Source: Balneola sp. EhC07
Lineage (GTDB): Bacteria > Bacteroidota > Rhodothermia > Balneolales > Balneolaceae
NCBI RefSeq assembly: GCF_001650905.1
Contig: NZ_LXYG01000001.1
Coordinates: 124,001-188,000, forward strand
Direction: 5' to 3'
Length of the DNA: 64,000 nucleotides
Shown: positions 7,562 to 16,778 of the stretch, one piece after another
Numbering within the stretch: the first letter of the stretch is position 1
How the letters are laid out: the number at the start of each line of letters is the position of its first letter
Translations under genes and position numbers: made by a program
Notes under the pieces: model-generated
The model's input: the letters and a program-made list of their open reading frames with translations, nothing else
What the model was told of the DNA's origin: nothing
The model's database searches: none

Positions 7562-9271
7562 TTACTTATCTTCAGGATCTTTGTCTTTTTGTCCAGTAAC
7601 CGCTTCACTTACGTTGATGATGTGGTCACCAATTTTTTCGCAGGCAAAGAACAGATCTTTATATACTGAATCGCTGTTGATGTTATACATCTTAGTTTCG
7701 ATTCTCTTAGTATGCTTCTTCTGAAGAGCTTTCTTTTGCTTGTTGATCCTGTTCTCTTGTTCATAAGCAGGTTCTATAACAACTTTATCATATTCTTTAT
7801 TGAGGTTGGCTACCATTATCTCAAAAGCCTTATCGATCTCATCCAGAATACTAAGCACTCCGCCTTTTTGTTCACTGTTAAAGATAATATCACCTTCAAA
7901 GAACTTCTCAAGATCTCTGGACATCTGGAAAAAGATATCGCCAATGGTTTCCAAGTTATTGGAGATATTCAATAGGTGAGATACTTTTCTGGTAGATTCA
8001 TCACTAAGTGAACCTTCAGAAACTTTCATTAGATAGGTTGCCAATTCATCATCTATTCGATCGGTAATCTCTTCATACTTTTTGATCTTTTTAAGCAACT
8101 TCTTTTGACGCTTCGGTTTGTCTGTTTCAACAAGCTCACGTAAAAACTCTGACATTCTCGCTGTGATCTCACCAAACTTCGCAGTCTCTTTTGTAGCTTC
8201 TTCTAAAGAAAGCTCTGCCGTTTGCATCATGCCGGTACCGATATATTCCAAATGGAATTCCTCATCATCCTCACCTTTGGATGGAATCATTTTAATAACA
8301 GTTTTAGCAATGAAGCCTACAAAGCCAATTAGAAACAAGGTGTTCAAAATATTAAATACAGTATGGAAAATAGAAAGAGCAATCGGTATTGATTCAGGAT
8401 CATTAAAAGGCGATGCATCATAGTTCGATGTCATATAAGCATCAATAAAATCTAACATGAATGGCATCAGTAAGATGACCCAAATTACTCCGAAAATGTT
8501 GAATATGAAGTGTGCTGCCGCTGCTCTTTTTGCATGTATGTTTGCCACTAAGGCTGCAAGGTTAGCAGTAATCGTTGTACCGATGTTTTCACCAAGTACC
8601 ATAGCTGCTGCAAGATCAAATGGAATCCAGCCGTTATTAGCCATTACCAATGTTAAAGCCATTGCCGCACTTGAAGATTGTACAGTAACAGTTAGAATGG
8701 TTCCTATTCCTACAAATAATAAAGTTGATAAAAATCCGAGATCGGTATACTGGGCAAGAAATTCGAGGATCTCAGGATTTGCTTTAAGATCAGGTACGGA
8801 TTCTTTCAGGTAAGAAAGCCCGATAAATAAAAGAGCAAAACCAATTAATACTTCTGCCCAGGATTTGGTTTTACTTTTGCTCATAAAGAGAAGAGGGAAT
8901 CCAATTGCAATGATCGGTAATGCATAGGCAGAAATCTTAACTTTAAAACCAATGATGGAGATCAACCATGCCGTAATAGTTGTCCCAATGTTAGCTCCCA
9001 TTATCACACCAATAGATTCTACCAACGCAAGCAATCCGGCATTAACAAAACTAACTACCAATACTGTTGTTGCAGAAGAGGATTGAACTAAGGCGGTTAA
9101 TGCAAAACCGGTTAGAACACCTTTAAATCTGTTGGATGTCATTGAACGAAGAATTTGCCGCATTTTTGTACCGGCAACTTTTTGAATTCCTTCGCTCATC
9201 ACTTTCATTCCATAAATGAAAAAGCCAAGAGAACCCATCAGATTCAGAAACCCTAGAAAACCAAATTCCAT
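7562..9271 (-). CDS. Na+/phosphate symporter with PhoU-like tail
   Basis: A 569-residue inner-membrane protein of the NptA/PhoU-type Na/Pi cotransporter family. Two inverted transport repeats carry the signature QSSSAT (residues 63-68) and QSSSAA (198-203), each followed by GANIGTTITA / GENIGTTITA. The last 200 or so residues (from about 350) are charged, helical and PhoU-like, and probably gate transport or sense phosphate state. Divergently placed is a phosphate-type porin, and the shared promoter region has phased TTAAC repeats, so a Pho-regulon role is likely. A strong terminator follows. Confidence 0.9.
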   Translation of the reverse strand: MEFGFLGFLNLMGSLGFFIYGMKVMSEGIQKVAGTKMRQILRSMTSNRFKGVLTGFALTALVQSSSATTVLVVSFVNAGLLALVESIGVIMGANIGTTITAWLISIIGFKVKISAYALPIIAIGFPLLFMSKSKTKSWAEVLIGFALLFIGLSYLKESVPDLKANPEILEFLAQYTDLGFLSTLLFVGIGTILTVTVQSSSAAMALTLVMANNGWIPFDLAAAMVLGENIGTTITANLAALVANIHAKRAAAAHFIFNIFGVIWVILLMPFMLDFIDAYMTSNYDASPFNDPESIPIALSIFHTVFNILNTLFLIGFVGFIAKTVIKMIPSKGEDDEEFHLEYIGTGMMQTAELSLEEATKETAKFGEITARMSEFLRELVETDKPKRQKKLLKKIKKYEEITDRIDDELATYLMKVSEGSLSDESTRKVSHLLNISNNLETIGDIFFQMSRDLEKFFEGDIIFNSEQKGGVLSILDEIDKAFEIMVANLNKEYDKVVIEPAYEQENRINKQKKALQKKHTKRIETKMYNINSDSVYKDLFFACEKIGDHIINVSEAVTGQKDKDPEDK

Positions 9272-9330
9272 AGTTATTTAATATGGTTAAAATTGAGCAT
9301 CAAGTTAATCATTATAACCGAGGTTTTATG

Positions 9331-9384
9331 TTACCTCAATGTTAACTGTGTATTAATTTATAGTAACGTTATTTTAACTGTACA
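9331..9384. promoter_or_regulatory. Candidate Pho box (11-bp-phased TTAAC repeats)
   Basis: Between the divergent Na/Pi symporter and porin genes, TTAAC-like pentamers start at 9331 (TTACC), 9342 (TTAAC), 9353 (TTAAT), 9363 (GTAAC) and 9374 (TTAAC). The spacings are 11, 11, 10 and 11 bp. This tandem 11-bp register is how PhoB/PhoP response regulators bind; Bacillus PhoP uses TTAACA repeats and the cyanobacterial SphR sites are similar. The link to phosphate is supported by both flanking genes but has not been tested. Confidence 0.55.
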
Positions 9385-9436
9385 TGTTTAATGGCTACCT
9401 TCGGTGGAATATTTTTACAATCACTTTAATACTCAG

Positions 9437-10615
9437 ATGAATTTTTTTTCTAAGTTCCTGTTCTTATTGCTTGCTGCAATAGCAATTCCTCAAAATAGTA
9501 AAGCACAAAATGTAGAGGTTAAAACTCTTGGGAAGGGGATAGTTTTTGAACCTGAAGATAATTCTTACAGCGTGAAATTAGGGATGAGATTCCAAAGTTT
9601 ATATTTGGGAGATTGGAATCTGGAAGATGATGTATATTTTGATGAGGCGTTAGTACGCCGAGCCCGGCTAAAACTGGATGGACATATTTACTCCGAAAAA
9701 TTTACATACAAGGTGCAGCTGGGGTTTAGCAACAGAGACACAAGAAATTCAAGCTCAGGTGGGATAATTCAGAACAGCGGTACTTCAAATATTGTGTTGG
9801 ATGGTGTTATCAAATATAATCCTGTTTCAGATTTTGAGATATGGTTTGGGCAAACCGTTCTTCCGGGAAACAGAGAGCGTTTGATCTCTTCACAAAAAGT
9901 TCAGTTTGTGGACAGAAGTTTATTGAATTCGAGCTTTAATCTAGACAGAGATGTTGGAGTTCAAATCAGGAATACTTCAATGCTGGGTGAGATGGTGGTT
10001 AGAAAGATGGGAGCCATTTCAATCGGAGAGGGCAGAGACATCACTACAAAAAACCCAGGTGGATACAGTTATACCGGACGAGTTGAGTTTTTGCCATTTG
10101 GAAATTTTTCAGATAAAGGAGATTACACCGGTCCCGACCTTGCAAAAGAAAAGGAATTAAAATTGTCGGTTGGTTTAGCTTACGACTTTAATGACGGGGC
10201 AGTAAGAAGCAGAGGGCATACCGGAGGGTTTGTTTACACCAGTGGTGGAGACTTAGTGAAAAATGATCTGCACACATTTCTAGCAGATGCTATGTTGAAA
10301 TATCAGGGGATATCTGTACACGGAGAATTTGCAAATCGTGAAGCTGATAACGACAATGGGTTTGGAACCGGAACAGCGTATATGGGCTCATTAGGTTATG
10401 TTTTTGGTAAAGATTTCGGTATTTCGGGTCGATACGCAACACTTTCTAAAAGCGGAAATTTTTCTTCATTGACGGAACATTCAGAATATACCTTCGCGGT
10501 TTCTAAATATTTATCAGGACATAATCTTAAACTTCAGGCAAGTGCAGGTTTACTGGATTATGTTTCCAGAGATGACCTAATGAGGTTCCAGGTTCATATG
10601 GAGATCGCTTTTTAA
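9437..10615 (+). CDS. Phosphate-selective-type porin (OprO/OprP family)
   Basis: An outer-membrane barrel of 392 residues. The ATG at 9437 is preferred over an upstream in-frame GTG at 9404, because it directly begins a signal peptide (MNFFSKFLFLLLAAIAIPQN, cut after SKAQ). The mature protein is beta-rich with alternating aromatic and polar residues, DEALVRRARLKLDGHIYSEKF near the start, NLDRDVGVQIRN in the middle and a terminal aromatic (IAF) for BAM recognition, all features of OprO/P porins. It faces the Na/Pi symporter gene across a candidate Pho box, which supports phosphate uptake as the role. Confidence 0.8.
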   Translation: MNFFSKFLFLLLAAIAIPQNSKAQNVEVKTLGKGIVFEPEDNSYSVKLGMRFQSLYLGDWNLEDDVYFDEALVRRARLKLDGHIYSEKFTYKVQLGFSNRDTRNSSSGGIIQNSGTSNIVLDGVIKYNPVSDFEIWFGQTVLPGNRERLISSQKVQFVDRSLLNSSFNLDRDVGVQIRNTSMLGEMVVRKMGAISIGEGRDITTKNPGGYSYTGRVEFLPFGNFSDKGDYTGPDLAKEKELKLSVGLAYDFNDGAVRSRGHTGGFVYTSGGDLVKNDLHTFLADAMLKYQGISVHGEFANREADNDNGFGTGTAYMGSLGYVFGKDFGISGRYATLSKSGNFSSLTEHSEYTFAVSKYLSGHNLKLQASAGLLDYVSRDDLMRFQVHMEIAF

Positions 10616-10702
10616 AATATTGGATGTTTCAGGGCTGATACTCCTTTTTAAACACTTCGGTTTGATGATTTGATATGTTGCCTGTCCCTTTGCTCTGTAT
10701 TA

Positions 10703-10891
10703 GAAACGGACCTCCCCAATTCATAAACAAATTCTTTGGTTCAGAGTAGTTCGCCCCTCCTTGGATAAGGAGGGGAATTCCCGAGTTGATTCTAATTTTT
10801 ATCAACGAGTCCTCCTCCTGTTGCAGGAGGAGACAGAGGAGGTCTTTACTTAAGTATTGCGAATAAATTTACTTGATATGTGTACTTTTGT
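10703..10891. repeat. Dispersed 189-bp intergenic repeat, copy B
   Basis: Same length and orientation as the copy at 5137-5325, differing at about 14 positions by hand count, most of them clustered in the first 30 bp. The two internal hairpins are fully conserved, including the CCTTGGATAAGG and GTTGCAGG loops, which suggests that the structure is what is maintained. Confidence 0.8.
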
Positions 10892-10908
10892 CGGTACAAA
10901 AGTACACA
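10879..10908. repeat. REP-like palindrome (TGTGTACTTTTG ... CAAAAGTACACA)
   Basis: Perfect 12-bp arms around a 6-base loop; the left arm lies in the last 13 bp of repeat copy B. Its core is shared with palindromes at 5059 and 32729. It could also act as a transcription barrier between the converging porin and chrA genes. Confidence 0.7.
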
Positions 10909-11066
10909 GAGCCAAGGAATTGAATCCTGTAATCAGGCTTGACTTAATACCAAGGGCTAAGACAAGAATCTGAATCGGGATTAAAGGTTGAATCTTTAAA
11001 TAAACCCAGATCTCGGGCATACGCCGCGAGATGACGTCAAAGTATTATTAAATGCATTAGATAGTA

Positions 11067-12200
11067 CTAAACAAGCTTCAACAAGTAACCAAGCAAAGCC
11101 CCGCCGGCTACGATCCACATAGCATTTAGCTTTTTAGGACCAAAAGTAAAGAAAGCTCCGAGTAAACCAATCACTATTGCTCGCCAGTCGGTAAGTGTAT
11201 CTTGTCCCATTACAAACAATACTGCAACCATTACGGCAACAGCTGCCACATTTACTGAATCGAGAAAGAAACCAAGAGTTTTGGAATTTCTCATTTTTGG
11301 GATGAGTGGATTTAATATCCAGACAAAAAGAAAGGAAGGTAGAAAAATCCCAACGGAAGCTGCTATCGCTCCCTGCCAACCGGCCAGTTGATATCCGATA
11401 AAGGTAGCTGTGGAAAGAACCGGTCCGGGAGTAAATTGTCCAACAGCTATCGCGTCAATTAATTCAGGACGGGTCAACCATCCGCTCATAACCAGTTCAG
11501 CATCCAAATAAGCAAACAGAACATAACCACTTCCATAAAGAATGGATCCGACTTTTAAGAAACTCCAGAACACATTTACAGCTGTGATCTTTGATACTGT
11601 TGCAGATCCTGCCTGAAGAAAAAGAAAGGGAAGTATGGATTTTGGAGAAGCATCAAATTTCGATTTTGTAGTGAAATATAAAGTTCCAACTACTCCGGCG
11701 GTCAACAAGGCAATGATCTCATTCACACCTAATAAACTGGCAATTAAAACAATTGCTCCTAAAACTCCCAGCTCCCATCCCTTAAGAGCTTTTTTTCCAA
11801 GCTTTACAACAGCTGCTGCGATGATGGCTAGTACGGCAGGTTTAATTCCAAAAATGAACGGCTCAACTTCAGGAAGCTGACCATATTCCACATACAGAAA
11901 TCCAAGTATTCCTGTAATTACTACAGCAGGGAATATGAAACTTATTCCTGCAACAAATAAACCGGGAACGCCACCACGTTCATGACCGCAGTGCATTGTC
12001 ATTTCAGTAGAATTAGGCCCTGGAATGAGATTGGTGGCACCGATAAGATCAAGAAAATGCTGTTGTGACATCCACTTTCTCTTTTCGATGACTTCTTTTT
12101 CCATCATCGCGATATGTGCTGCGGGACCACCAAATGCAATGCAGCCTAGTTTGAAGAAGAGTTTTGCTATTTCAGAGAGAGTTCCTTTTTCCTGCGTCAT
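11067..12200 (-). CDS. chrA: Chromate efflux transporter ChrA
   Basis: A 377-residue inner-membrane protein of the long-chain CHR family. It contains two homologous CHR domains: the first with LGCIAFGGPAAHIAMMEKEV and GATNLIPGPNSTEM, the second with the matching AVGQFTPGPVLSTATFIGYQ. About ten hydrophobic segments are visible. Long-chain ChrA proteins export chromate, though many homologues have only been assigned by similarity. It stands alone, 50 bp after the lycopene cyclase region, without a chromate-linked regulator or reductase nearby. Confidence 0.9.
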   Translation of the reverse strand: MTQEKGTLSEIAKLFFKLGCIAFGGPAAHIAMMEKEVIEKRKWMSQQHFLDLIGATNLIPGPNSTEMTMHCGHERGGVPGLFVAGISFIFPAVVITGILGFLYVEYGQLPEVEPFIFGIKPAVLAIIAAAVVKLGKKALKGWELGVLGAIVLIASLLGVNEIIALLTAGVVGTLYFTTKSKFDASPKSILPFLFLQAGSATVSKITAVNVFWSFLKVGSILYGSGYVLFAYLDAELVMSGWLTRPELIDAIAVGQFTPGPVLSTATFIGYQLAGWQGAIAASVGIFLPSFLFVWILNPLIPKMRNSKTLGFFLDSVNVAAVAVMVAVLFVMGQDTLTDWRAIVIGLLGAFFTFGPKKLNAMWIVAGGALLGYLLKLV

Positions 12201-12250
12201 AAGTTAGTTTAATTTTTACTGCTTGTAATCGAAAATAAAACTTATTTCGT

Positions 12251-13408
12251 TCAATTGAGTTTAAACAAATTATTACCGATGGCTTTAAAGAAGGGCATAT
12301 ACGGAACGCTGCTCATGATTTTCAGATCCTGAACAAAGTTAGAGTCTTCAGAGAGAAAGCTGAGCACGGCATCAAATCTGTTTTTTTTGAAAAGATCACG
12401 GAAAATAGCCATGCTGTCTTCCGTGGAATTGGTTAAAATGTGAAGTAAAAGAAGATCGTAGTATCGATATCGAAACTTAGATTGAGGAGGAAGCAGAGGA
12501 TTTCCACCTGTAATTATAGAATCAGCGAGTTGTTTGGTGTATTCCTGAGTTCTCAGAAATGTATAGCCGGTACTTGGTTTAGTTAGACCTCCCATGGTCC
12601 CCAGATTGATGATGTTGTTCTCATATGTAGGTTGGTAGTCCAGATCCTGCATTGGAATTTCACCATATTCCGTTCTTTTTACTTCGTATTCTGATACATG
12701 GAGACCATATTTTTTGTCCATGTAATTCTGAATTTTTTCTTCATACACTTCTTTGTCCAAAGTGGAATTCGAAAAAACGGTAAATTCCAAAAGAGCCTTG
12801 TTATGGCTGAATGGTAGCACATACATGAAAGCAACGCCTTCTTTAAAAGCAGGATCAAAATCCATGAGAGTGAAAGTAGCAGGGTCAAAAACTGAATGTT
12901 CTGTATCAATTTCAAAGCCCAAAAAGTGTTGAATCAATGGATATTTGGGCTTCTGCCAGTTAGGCCTGAACACGCTTTGAAAAATATGATCGGCAATATA
13001 AGTATCACCGTTTTTTGTAAGCAATACCGCTTTACTTGAATTTGAAGAAACACTTAAAATATTTTCTTCGAGCAAAGTAAAATTAGATCGATTTCTAAGT
13101 TCGGTAAGCACCAACTCTTTAAAATCATTACTTCTTATTGCATGATAGGAGTAATCTTTCAGGTACAGGAAGGCATTCATATCCAGAGCAGAAAAGAAAG
13201 CTTTATTCCATGTTCTGTAGATGATTTCTTTAAAAGGAGGAATATCTTTTGTCCAGAAACACCAGGTCTTTTCATTGATTGGAGCGAAGGTGGAATCAAC
13301 GACCAAAACTTTTCCTTTATAGCCACCTTTTGCTAAATACCAAGCGAGACTCAAACCTGACATCCCCCCACCGGCGATTATAAGATCATATTTAGCGTCA
13401 ACTTTCAA
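12251..13408 (-). CDS. crtY: Lycopene beta-cyclase, CrtY type
   Basis: A 385-residue flavoprotein with an N-terminal Rossmann motif (DLIIAGGGMSGLSLAWYLAKGG) and family landmarks: NEKTWCFWT, QHFLGFEID, MDFDPA, FMYVLPFS and MGGLTKPSTGYTF. CrtY-type cyclases close the psi ends of lycopene to beta-rings, giving beta-carotene, so the cell probably makes carotenoids. No other carotenoid gene is in the window. Its start overlaps the end of the nitrilase gene by 11 bp, which suggests a common transcript. Confidence 0.87.
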   Translation of the reverse strand: MKVDAKYDLIIAGGGMSGLSLAWYLAKGGYKGKVLVVDSTFAPINEKTWCFWTKDIPPFKEIIYRTWNKAFFSALDMNAFLYLKDYSYHAIRSNDFKELVLTELRNRSNFTLLEENILSVSSNSSKAVLLTKNGDTYIADHIFQSVFRPNWQKPKYPLIQHFLGFEIDTEHSVFDPATFTLMDFDPAFKEGVAFMYVLPFSHNKALLEFTVFSNSTLDKEVYEEKIQNYMDKKYGLHVSEYEVKRTEYGEIPMQDLDYQPTYENNIINLGTMGGLTKPSTGYTFLRTQEYTKQLADSIITGGNPLLPPQSKFRYRYYDLLLLHILTNSTEDSMAIFRDLFKKNRFDAVLSFLSEDSNFVQDLKIMSSVPYMPFFKAIGNNLFKLN

Positions 13409-14411
13409 AATCGTCCCCGAACTTTACATTTTGTTGGTCTTTGGTATTTACATGAAGTTGGAAGACATCCGGTCTGGAGTAGTGTCCATTGGTATCGATA
13501 AACAGATTTCCCTCACTTAGAATAGAAAGATCCAGATCAGCATAAATGATCGTGTTTTCATTTTGAACAGGTTCGACTAAATATTCTGAATTGGGTTTGA
13601 TAACAGAACTTCCTCCACGTAATAATAAAGTATCATCATCTTCAGGAATAGATCGTATCATCTCCAAAGCTGCATTTTCTTTATCAGAAACCGAAATTAT
13701 TCCATCTAACATTTGCTGCTTGGTGAGTGTACATCCGGCAGCGATCACATAACATTGGCCTTCAAATGCATACTGTCTGCTTGCGATTTGATGCAGATCT
13801 TTTACCATCGGCCATTGTGCAATATGAATATCTTCTCCGCTTTGATGAACAGCAGCTCTGGCTAGCGGCATCCAGTGTTCCCAGCAAATAAGCCCGGTGA
13901 TCTTTGCTTCATGATGATCAATAGTGGGAAGTGTGCTTCCATCACCCATTCCCCAAACTAAGCGCTCTGTGTACGTTGGCATTAATTTTCGATGAAGATC
14001 AAAGGTTCCATCTGGTTTAAAATAAAAAATGGTATTGTATAACGTTCTTCCAACCCGCTCATTTGCTCCCATCACCAACAAACAATTATTTTTTACAGCA
14101 GAATCAGAAAGAACTTTAAAATATTCATCCTTAATTTCGATGGAATTTTCGAACAACAATCGGAACAGGGCTTTGGCTGAAGGATGATCCCAGATTCCCG
14201 CTTCGGGTGCATAATCTAACCAAACAGGATAACCAGGAAGCCATGTTTCAGGAAATACGATCATATGAACGTCTTTAGAAGCAGCTTCAAAAATATACTG
14301 AGTAGCCAGCTCAACACTTTTACTGAGATTTAAATATACAGGAGGGTGTTGAACAACGGCAATTTTATACGGATTATCCACGGTGAATAAATAAACATTA
14401 TAGAAGGACAT
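13398..14411 (-). CDS. Carbon-nitrogen hydrolase (nitrilase-like)
   Basis: The catalytic triad of the nitrilase superfamily is complete: Glu in FPETWLPGYP, Lys in HRKLMPTYTERL and Cys in GLICWEHWMPLAR. The CWEHWMPLAR block matches true nitrilase/cyanide-hydratase-type enzymes more than amidases. I place the start at ATG 14411 (MSFYNVYLFTVDNPYKIAVV), because a longer frame up to 14480 would overlap the divergent aldolase gene. A GTG at 14381 (VDNPYKIAVVQ) is an equally plausible start. It is cytoplasmic and probably cotranscribed with the downstream crtY, with which it overlaps; no functional link is obvious. Confidence 0.84.
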   Translation of the reverse strand: MSFYNVYLFTVDNPYKIAVVQHPPVYLNLSKSVELATQYIFEAASKDVHMIVFPETWLPGYPVWLDYAPEAGIWDHPSAKALFRLLFENSIEIKDEYFKVLSDSAVKNNCLLVMGANERVGRTLYNTIFYFKPDGTFDLHRKLMPTYTERLVWGMGDGSTLPTIDHHEAKITGLICWEHWMPLARAAVHQSGEDIHIAQWPMVKDLHQIASRQYAFEGQCYVIAAGCTLTKQQMLDGIISVSDKENAALEMIRSIPEDDDTLLLRGGSSVIKPNSEYLVEPVQNENTIIYADLDLSILSEGNLFIDTNGHYSRPDVFQLHVNTKDQQNVKFGDDFES

Positions 14412-14448
14412 CAAAGTATCCCAAGCAAACCAAAAAGTAAAAGAGAAA

Positions 14449-15468
14449 ATGATCGATTTACGAAGTGATACAGTTACCAAGCCAACTCCTGAGATGTTGG
14501 ATTTTATGACGAAGGCTGAAGTGGGGGATGACGTATTTGCGGAAGACCCAACAGTAACTGCATTTCAACAAAAAGTATCTGCAATGTTTGGGATGGAGGC
14601 CGGTTTATTTGTACCCAGTGGAACGATGAGTAATCAACTGGGGGTAAAAGTTTTAACTAATCCGGGTGATGAAATTCTGATCGATCAAAACGGACATATT
14701 TTCAATTATGAAACGGGAGGAGCCGGTTTTTTGTCCGGAGTCCAGATCAGTACTATTCAGGGCAAAAAAGGAAAGTTGAGCCCGGAGGATATTAAAAATT
14801 CTGTGCGTGGTGGCTTTGATTGGGAACCAAGAACTTCAGTGTTATGTCTGGAGAACACAACCAACAAGGGTGGAGGAGTTTGCTATTCAGAAGATGAATT
14901 AAGCTCCTTAAAATCATTTGCAGATCAGAACAATTTGAAGGTTCATTTGGATGGAGCCAGAATCTGGAATGCAATGGTTCATACAAGTATAGAACCAACT
15001 TTCTTTGGAGAGATCGCCGATACCATTTCCGTTTGTTTTAGTAAGGGATTAGGTGCTCCGGTGGGATCCATGCTTTTATCTTCCAAAGAAAATATTACTA
15101 AAGCCCGACGTTTTCGCAAAATGTGGGGAGGAGGTATGAGACAAGTTGGGTTGCTGGCCGCCGCTGCTGATTTTGCTTTAGATAATAATTTTTCAAAGTT
15201 GAAAAAAGATCATGAACGCGCTAAACAATTAGCTGAAGCTGTTGATGGTTGTTCGAAACTATCTATTGATCTGAACAGTGTTGAAACTAACATCGTGATC
15301 TTTGATGTCAGGAATGAATCAGCGGTGGAAGCTTTAGCTAAAATGGAAGAAAAAGGAGTTCGGATGGTTCCTTTTGGTCCAAATACGATCAGAGCTACTT
15401 TCCATTATCAGATCGGGGATGTTGAGTTACAGAAAGTAGTTGATTCAGTGAAAGAATTATTTGACTAA
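14449..15468 (+). CDS. ltaE: Low-specificity L-threonine aldolase
   Basis: A 339-residue PLP enzyme of the beta-eliminating lyase/threonine aldolase family, splitting L-threonine or allo-threonine to glycine and acetaldehyde. It begins with the hallmark MIDLRSDTVTKPTPEM and has EVGDDVFAEDPTV, LFVPSGTMSNQL, HLDGARIWNA and the PLP lysine K199 in CFSKGLGAPVGSML. Length is normal. It stands alone, divergent from the nitrilase gene with only about 37 bp between start codons. Confidence 0.9.
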   Translation: MIDLRSDTVTKPTPEMLDFMTKAEVGDDVFAEDPTVTAFQQKVSAMFGMEAGLFVPSGTMSNQLGVKVLTNPGDEILIDQNGHIFNYETGGAGFLSGVQISTIQGKKGKLSPEDIKNSVRGGFDWEPRTSVLCLENTTNKGGGVCYSEDELSSLKSFADQNNLKVHLDGARIWNAMVHTSIEPTFFGEIADTISVCFSKGLGAPVGSMLLSSKENITKARRFRKMWGGGMRQVGLLAAAADFALDNNFSKLKKDHERAKQLAEAVDGCSKLSIDLNSVETNIVIFDVRNESAVEALAKMEEKGVRMVPFGPNTIRATFHYQIGDVELQKVVDSVKELFD

Positions 15469-15481
15469 TTGCCTTTCTAAA

Positions 15482-15607
15482 TTATTTAGGAGGCAGGAAA
15501 CCACTAGTCCCTTTTTTCTTTTCTGCTTTTGCAGCTCTTTTCTCTTTTAGGGTTTTTGCCGGGGCGGTTTTACCTGAATTTTTCTTTATCGATTTTCCTT
15601 TTGACAT
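15482..15607 (-). CDS. Small lysine-rich protein, 41 residues
   Basis: A short frame with its own ribosome-binding site (GGAG about 10 nt before the ATG at 15607) encodes MSKGKSIKKNSGKTAPAKTL followed by a charged helix and the ending GTSGFLPPK. It is strongly basic, with lysine in about one third of positions and alanine/proline spacing reminiscent of nucleic-acid-binding tails. Small lysine-rich proteins of this type occur in Bacteroidota; I know of no assigned function. It lies 118 bp downstream of dgcA on the same strand and could be the last gene of that transcript. Confidence 0.6.
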   Translation of the reverse strand: MSKGKSIKKNSGKTAPAKTLKEKRAAKAEKKKGTSGFLPPK

Positions 15608-15725
15608 ATCTGACTCCAATAGTTTAGAAGCGTATTTCTAAAAGAATTTCTTTTAGCTATGATGCTTCATATCAATGTAGCACATAAAAGCTCATAACCT
15701 ACTATTTACTTTATGATGGTAAGAA

Positions 15726-16778
15726 CTAAAGTCCCAAACCAACTTTGTCATTGGGGTAGAGATAGCCTTTTTCTAATCTGAATAATCCTTTGAAAGGATC
15801 TTTTTCAAAATCGAGATGACTGTCAAGGTCGGCAAATTCAACATTAGGTCGGCTGAGAGCGAAATGTAATCCCATTGATATTCCTAAACTGCATTCATCC
15901 AAACAACCAACCATAACTTCGTTTCCTGCAGCTTTTGCTACCGAGTTGATATGCATTCCTTCCAGAATTCCTCCGATCTTCATCAATTTAATATTGATCA
16001 TATCAGAAGAATTATTCTTAGTTAATCGATGGATATCATCCAATGTTTTAAGACTTTCATCAGCCATTACAGGATGAGTAATTTTCGAGATAAGAGGTTC
16101 CAGTAAATGCTCATCATCAACACTGAGTGGTTGTTCAAAAATTTGGATTCCGATCTCTTTAGTGGCTTTTGAAAATTCAATACTTTGTTCTACAGAATAT
16201 CCCTGATTACCATCAAAACGGAGGATCACTTTTGGATATTTATCCCTGATCAATTTCATTTTTTTGATATCCTCTTCTACATCTAGACCACCTTTTACCT
16301 TCAGAATAAAAAAGCCATCCTCAACAAATTGATCAGCTTTCTTAAGAGTTTCGTCAACAGGTAAAATGCCAATTGTTATACTGGTGGGAATGGAAGATCT
16401 GTATCCACCCAGAAGCTGATACAAAGGTACATCAGCTTTTTTTGCCATCAGATCGAAAAGCGATGCGTCCACCATTGCTAAAGCAGAAGATCTCACTTTT
16501 CCGGTTGCTCTCAAATCATCTAAAATTCGGGCATAATGAAATGGATTCACACCTTTTAAAGCAGGAATAATTGTTTCATTTAAACTCTGCTCCAAATACT
16601 CCGGAGATTCTTTAGTTATTGCAGGATCAGGAGCAGCGCATCCAAATCCTGTGTAGCCGGAATCGGTTTCAAGTCTTAATACATAATTGGTTGCGTCAGA
16701 AATTGTTTCGTAAGCAATGGTATAGGGTTCGGTTAATTCCAGATCAAACCGTTCAAATGAAATCTGAGTGATCTTCAT
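15726..16778 (-). CDS. dgcA: Enolase-superfamily racemase, DgcA / dipeptide epimerase type
   Basis: A 350-residue mandelate-racemase/muconate-lactonizing enzyme. Catalytic residues are visible: KVK in FILKVKGGLD, metal ligands D in LRFDGNQG, E in IFEQPL and D in MADES, and the second base lysine in INIKLMKIGG. By sequence alone it could be an L-Ala-D/L-Glu epimerase. Because it is coupled (1-nt stop/start overlap, TAATG) to a DUF1611 protein, N-acetyl-D-glutamate racemase DgcA of the D-glutamate catabolic pair DgcN-DgcA is the better reading. It is cytoplasmic. Confidence 0.82.
   Translation of the reverse strand: MKITQISFERFDLELTEPYTIAYETISDATNYVLRLETDSGYTGFGCAAPDPAITKESPEYLEQSLNETIIPALKGVNPFHYARILDDLRATGKVRSSALAMVDASLFDLMAKKADVPLYQLLGGYRSSIPTSITIGILPVDETLKKADQFVEDGFFILKVKGGLDVEEDIKKMKLIRDKYPKVILRFDGNQGYSVEQSIEFSKATKEIGIQIFEQPLSVDDEHLLEPLISKITHPVMADESLKTLDDIHRLTKNNSSDMINIKLMKIGGILEGMHINSVAKAAGNEVMVGCLDECSLGISMGLHFALSRPNVEFADLDSHLDFEKDPFKGLFRLEKGYLYPNDKVGLGL

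Larger units (their letters stand above)
10616..11066. other. Repeat-filled intergenic region
   Basis: No gene is seen between the porin and the chromate transporter, which converge here. The region holds copy B of the 189-bp dispersed repeat, an overlapping 12-bp-arm palindrome and a small stem-loop, ATCTCG-GGC/GCC-CGAGAT at 11010-11032, of the TCTCG...CGAGATGACG type. Confidence 0.7.

Noticed and set aside
8118-8813. Two open frames on the plus strand within the Na/Pi symporter gene
   Set aside because: They are mirror frames of a well-recognised membrane protein and have no family resemblance.
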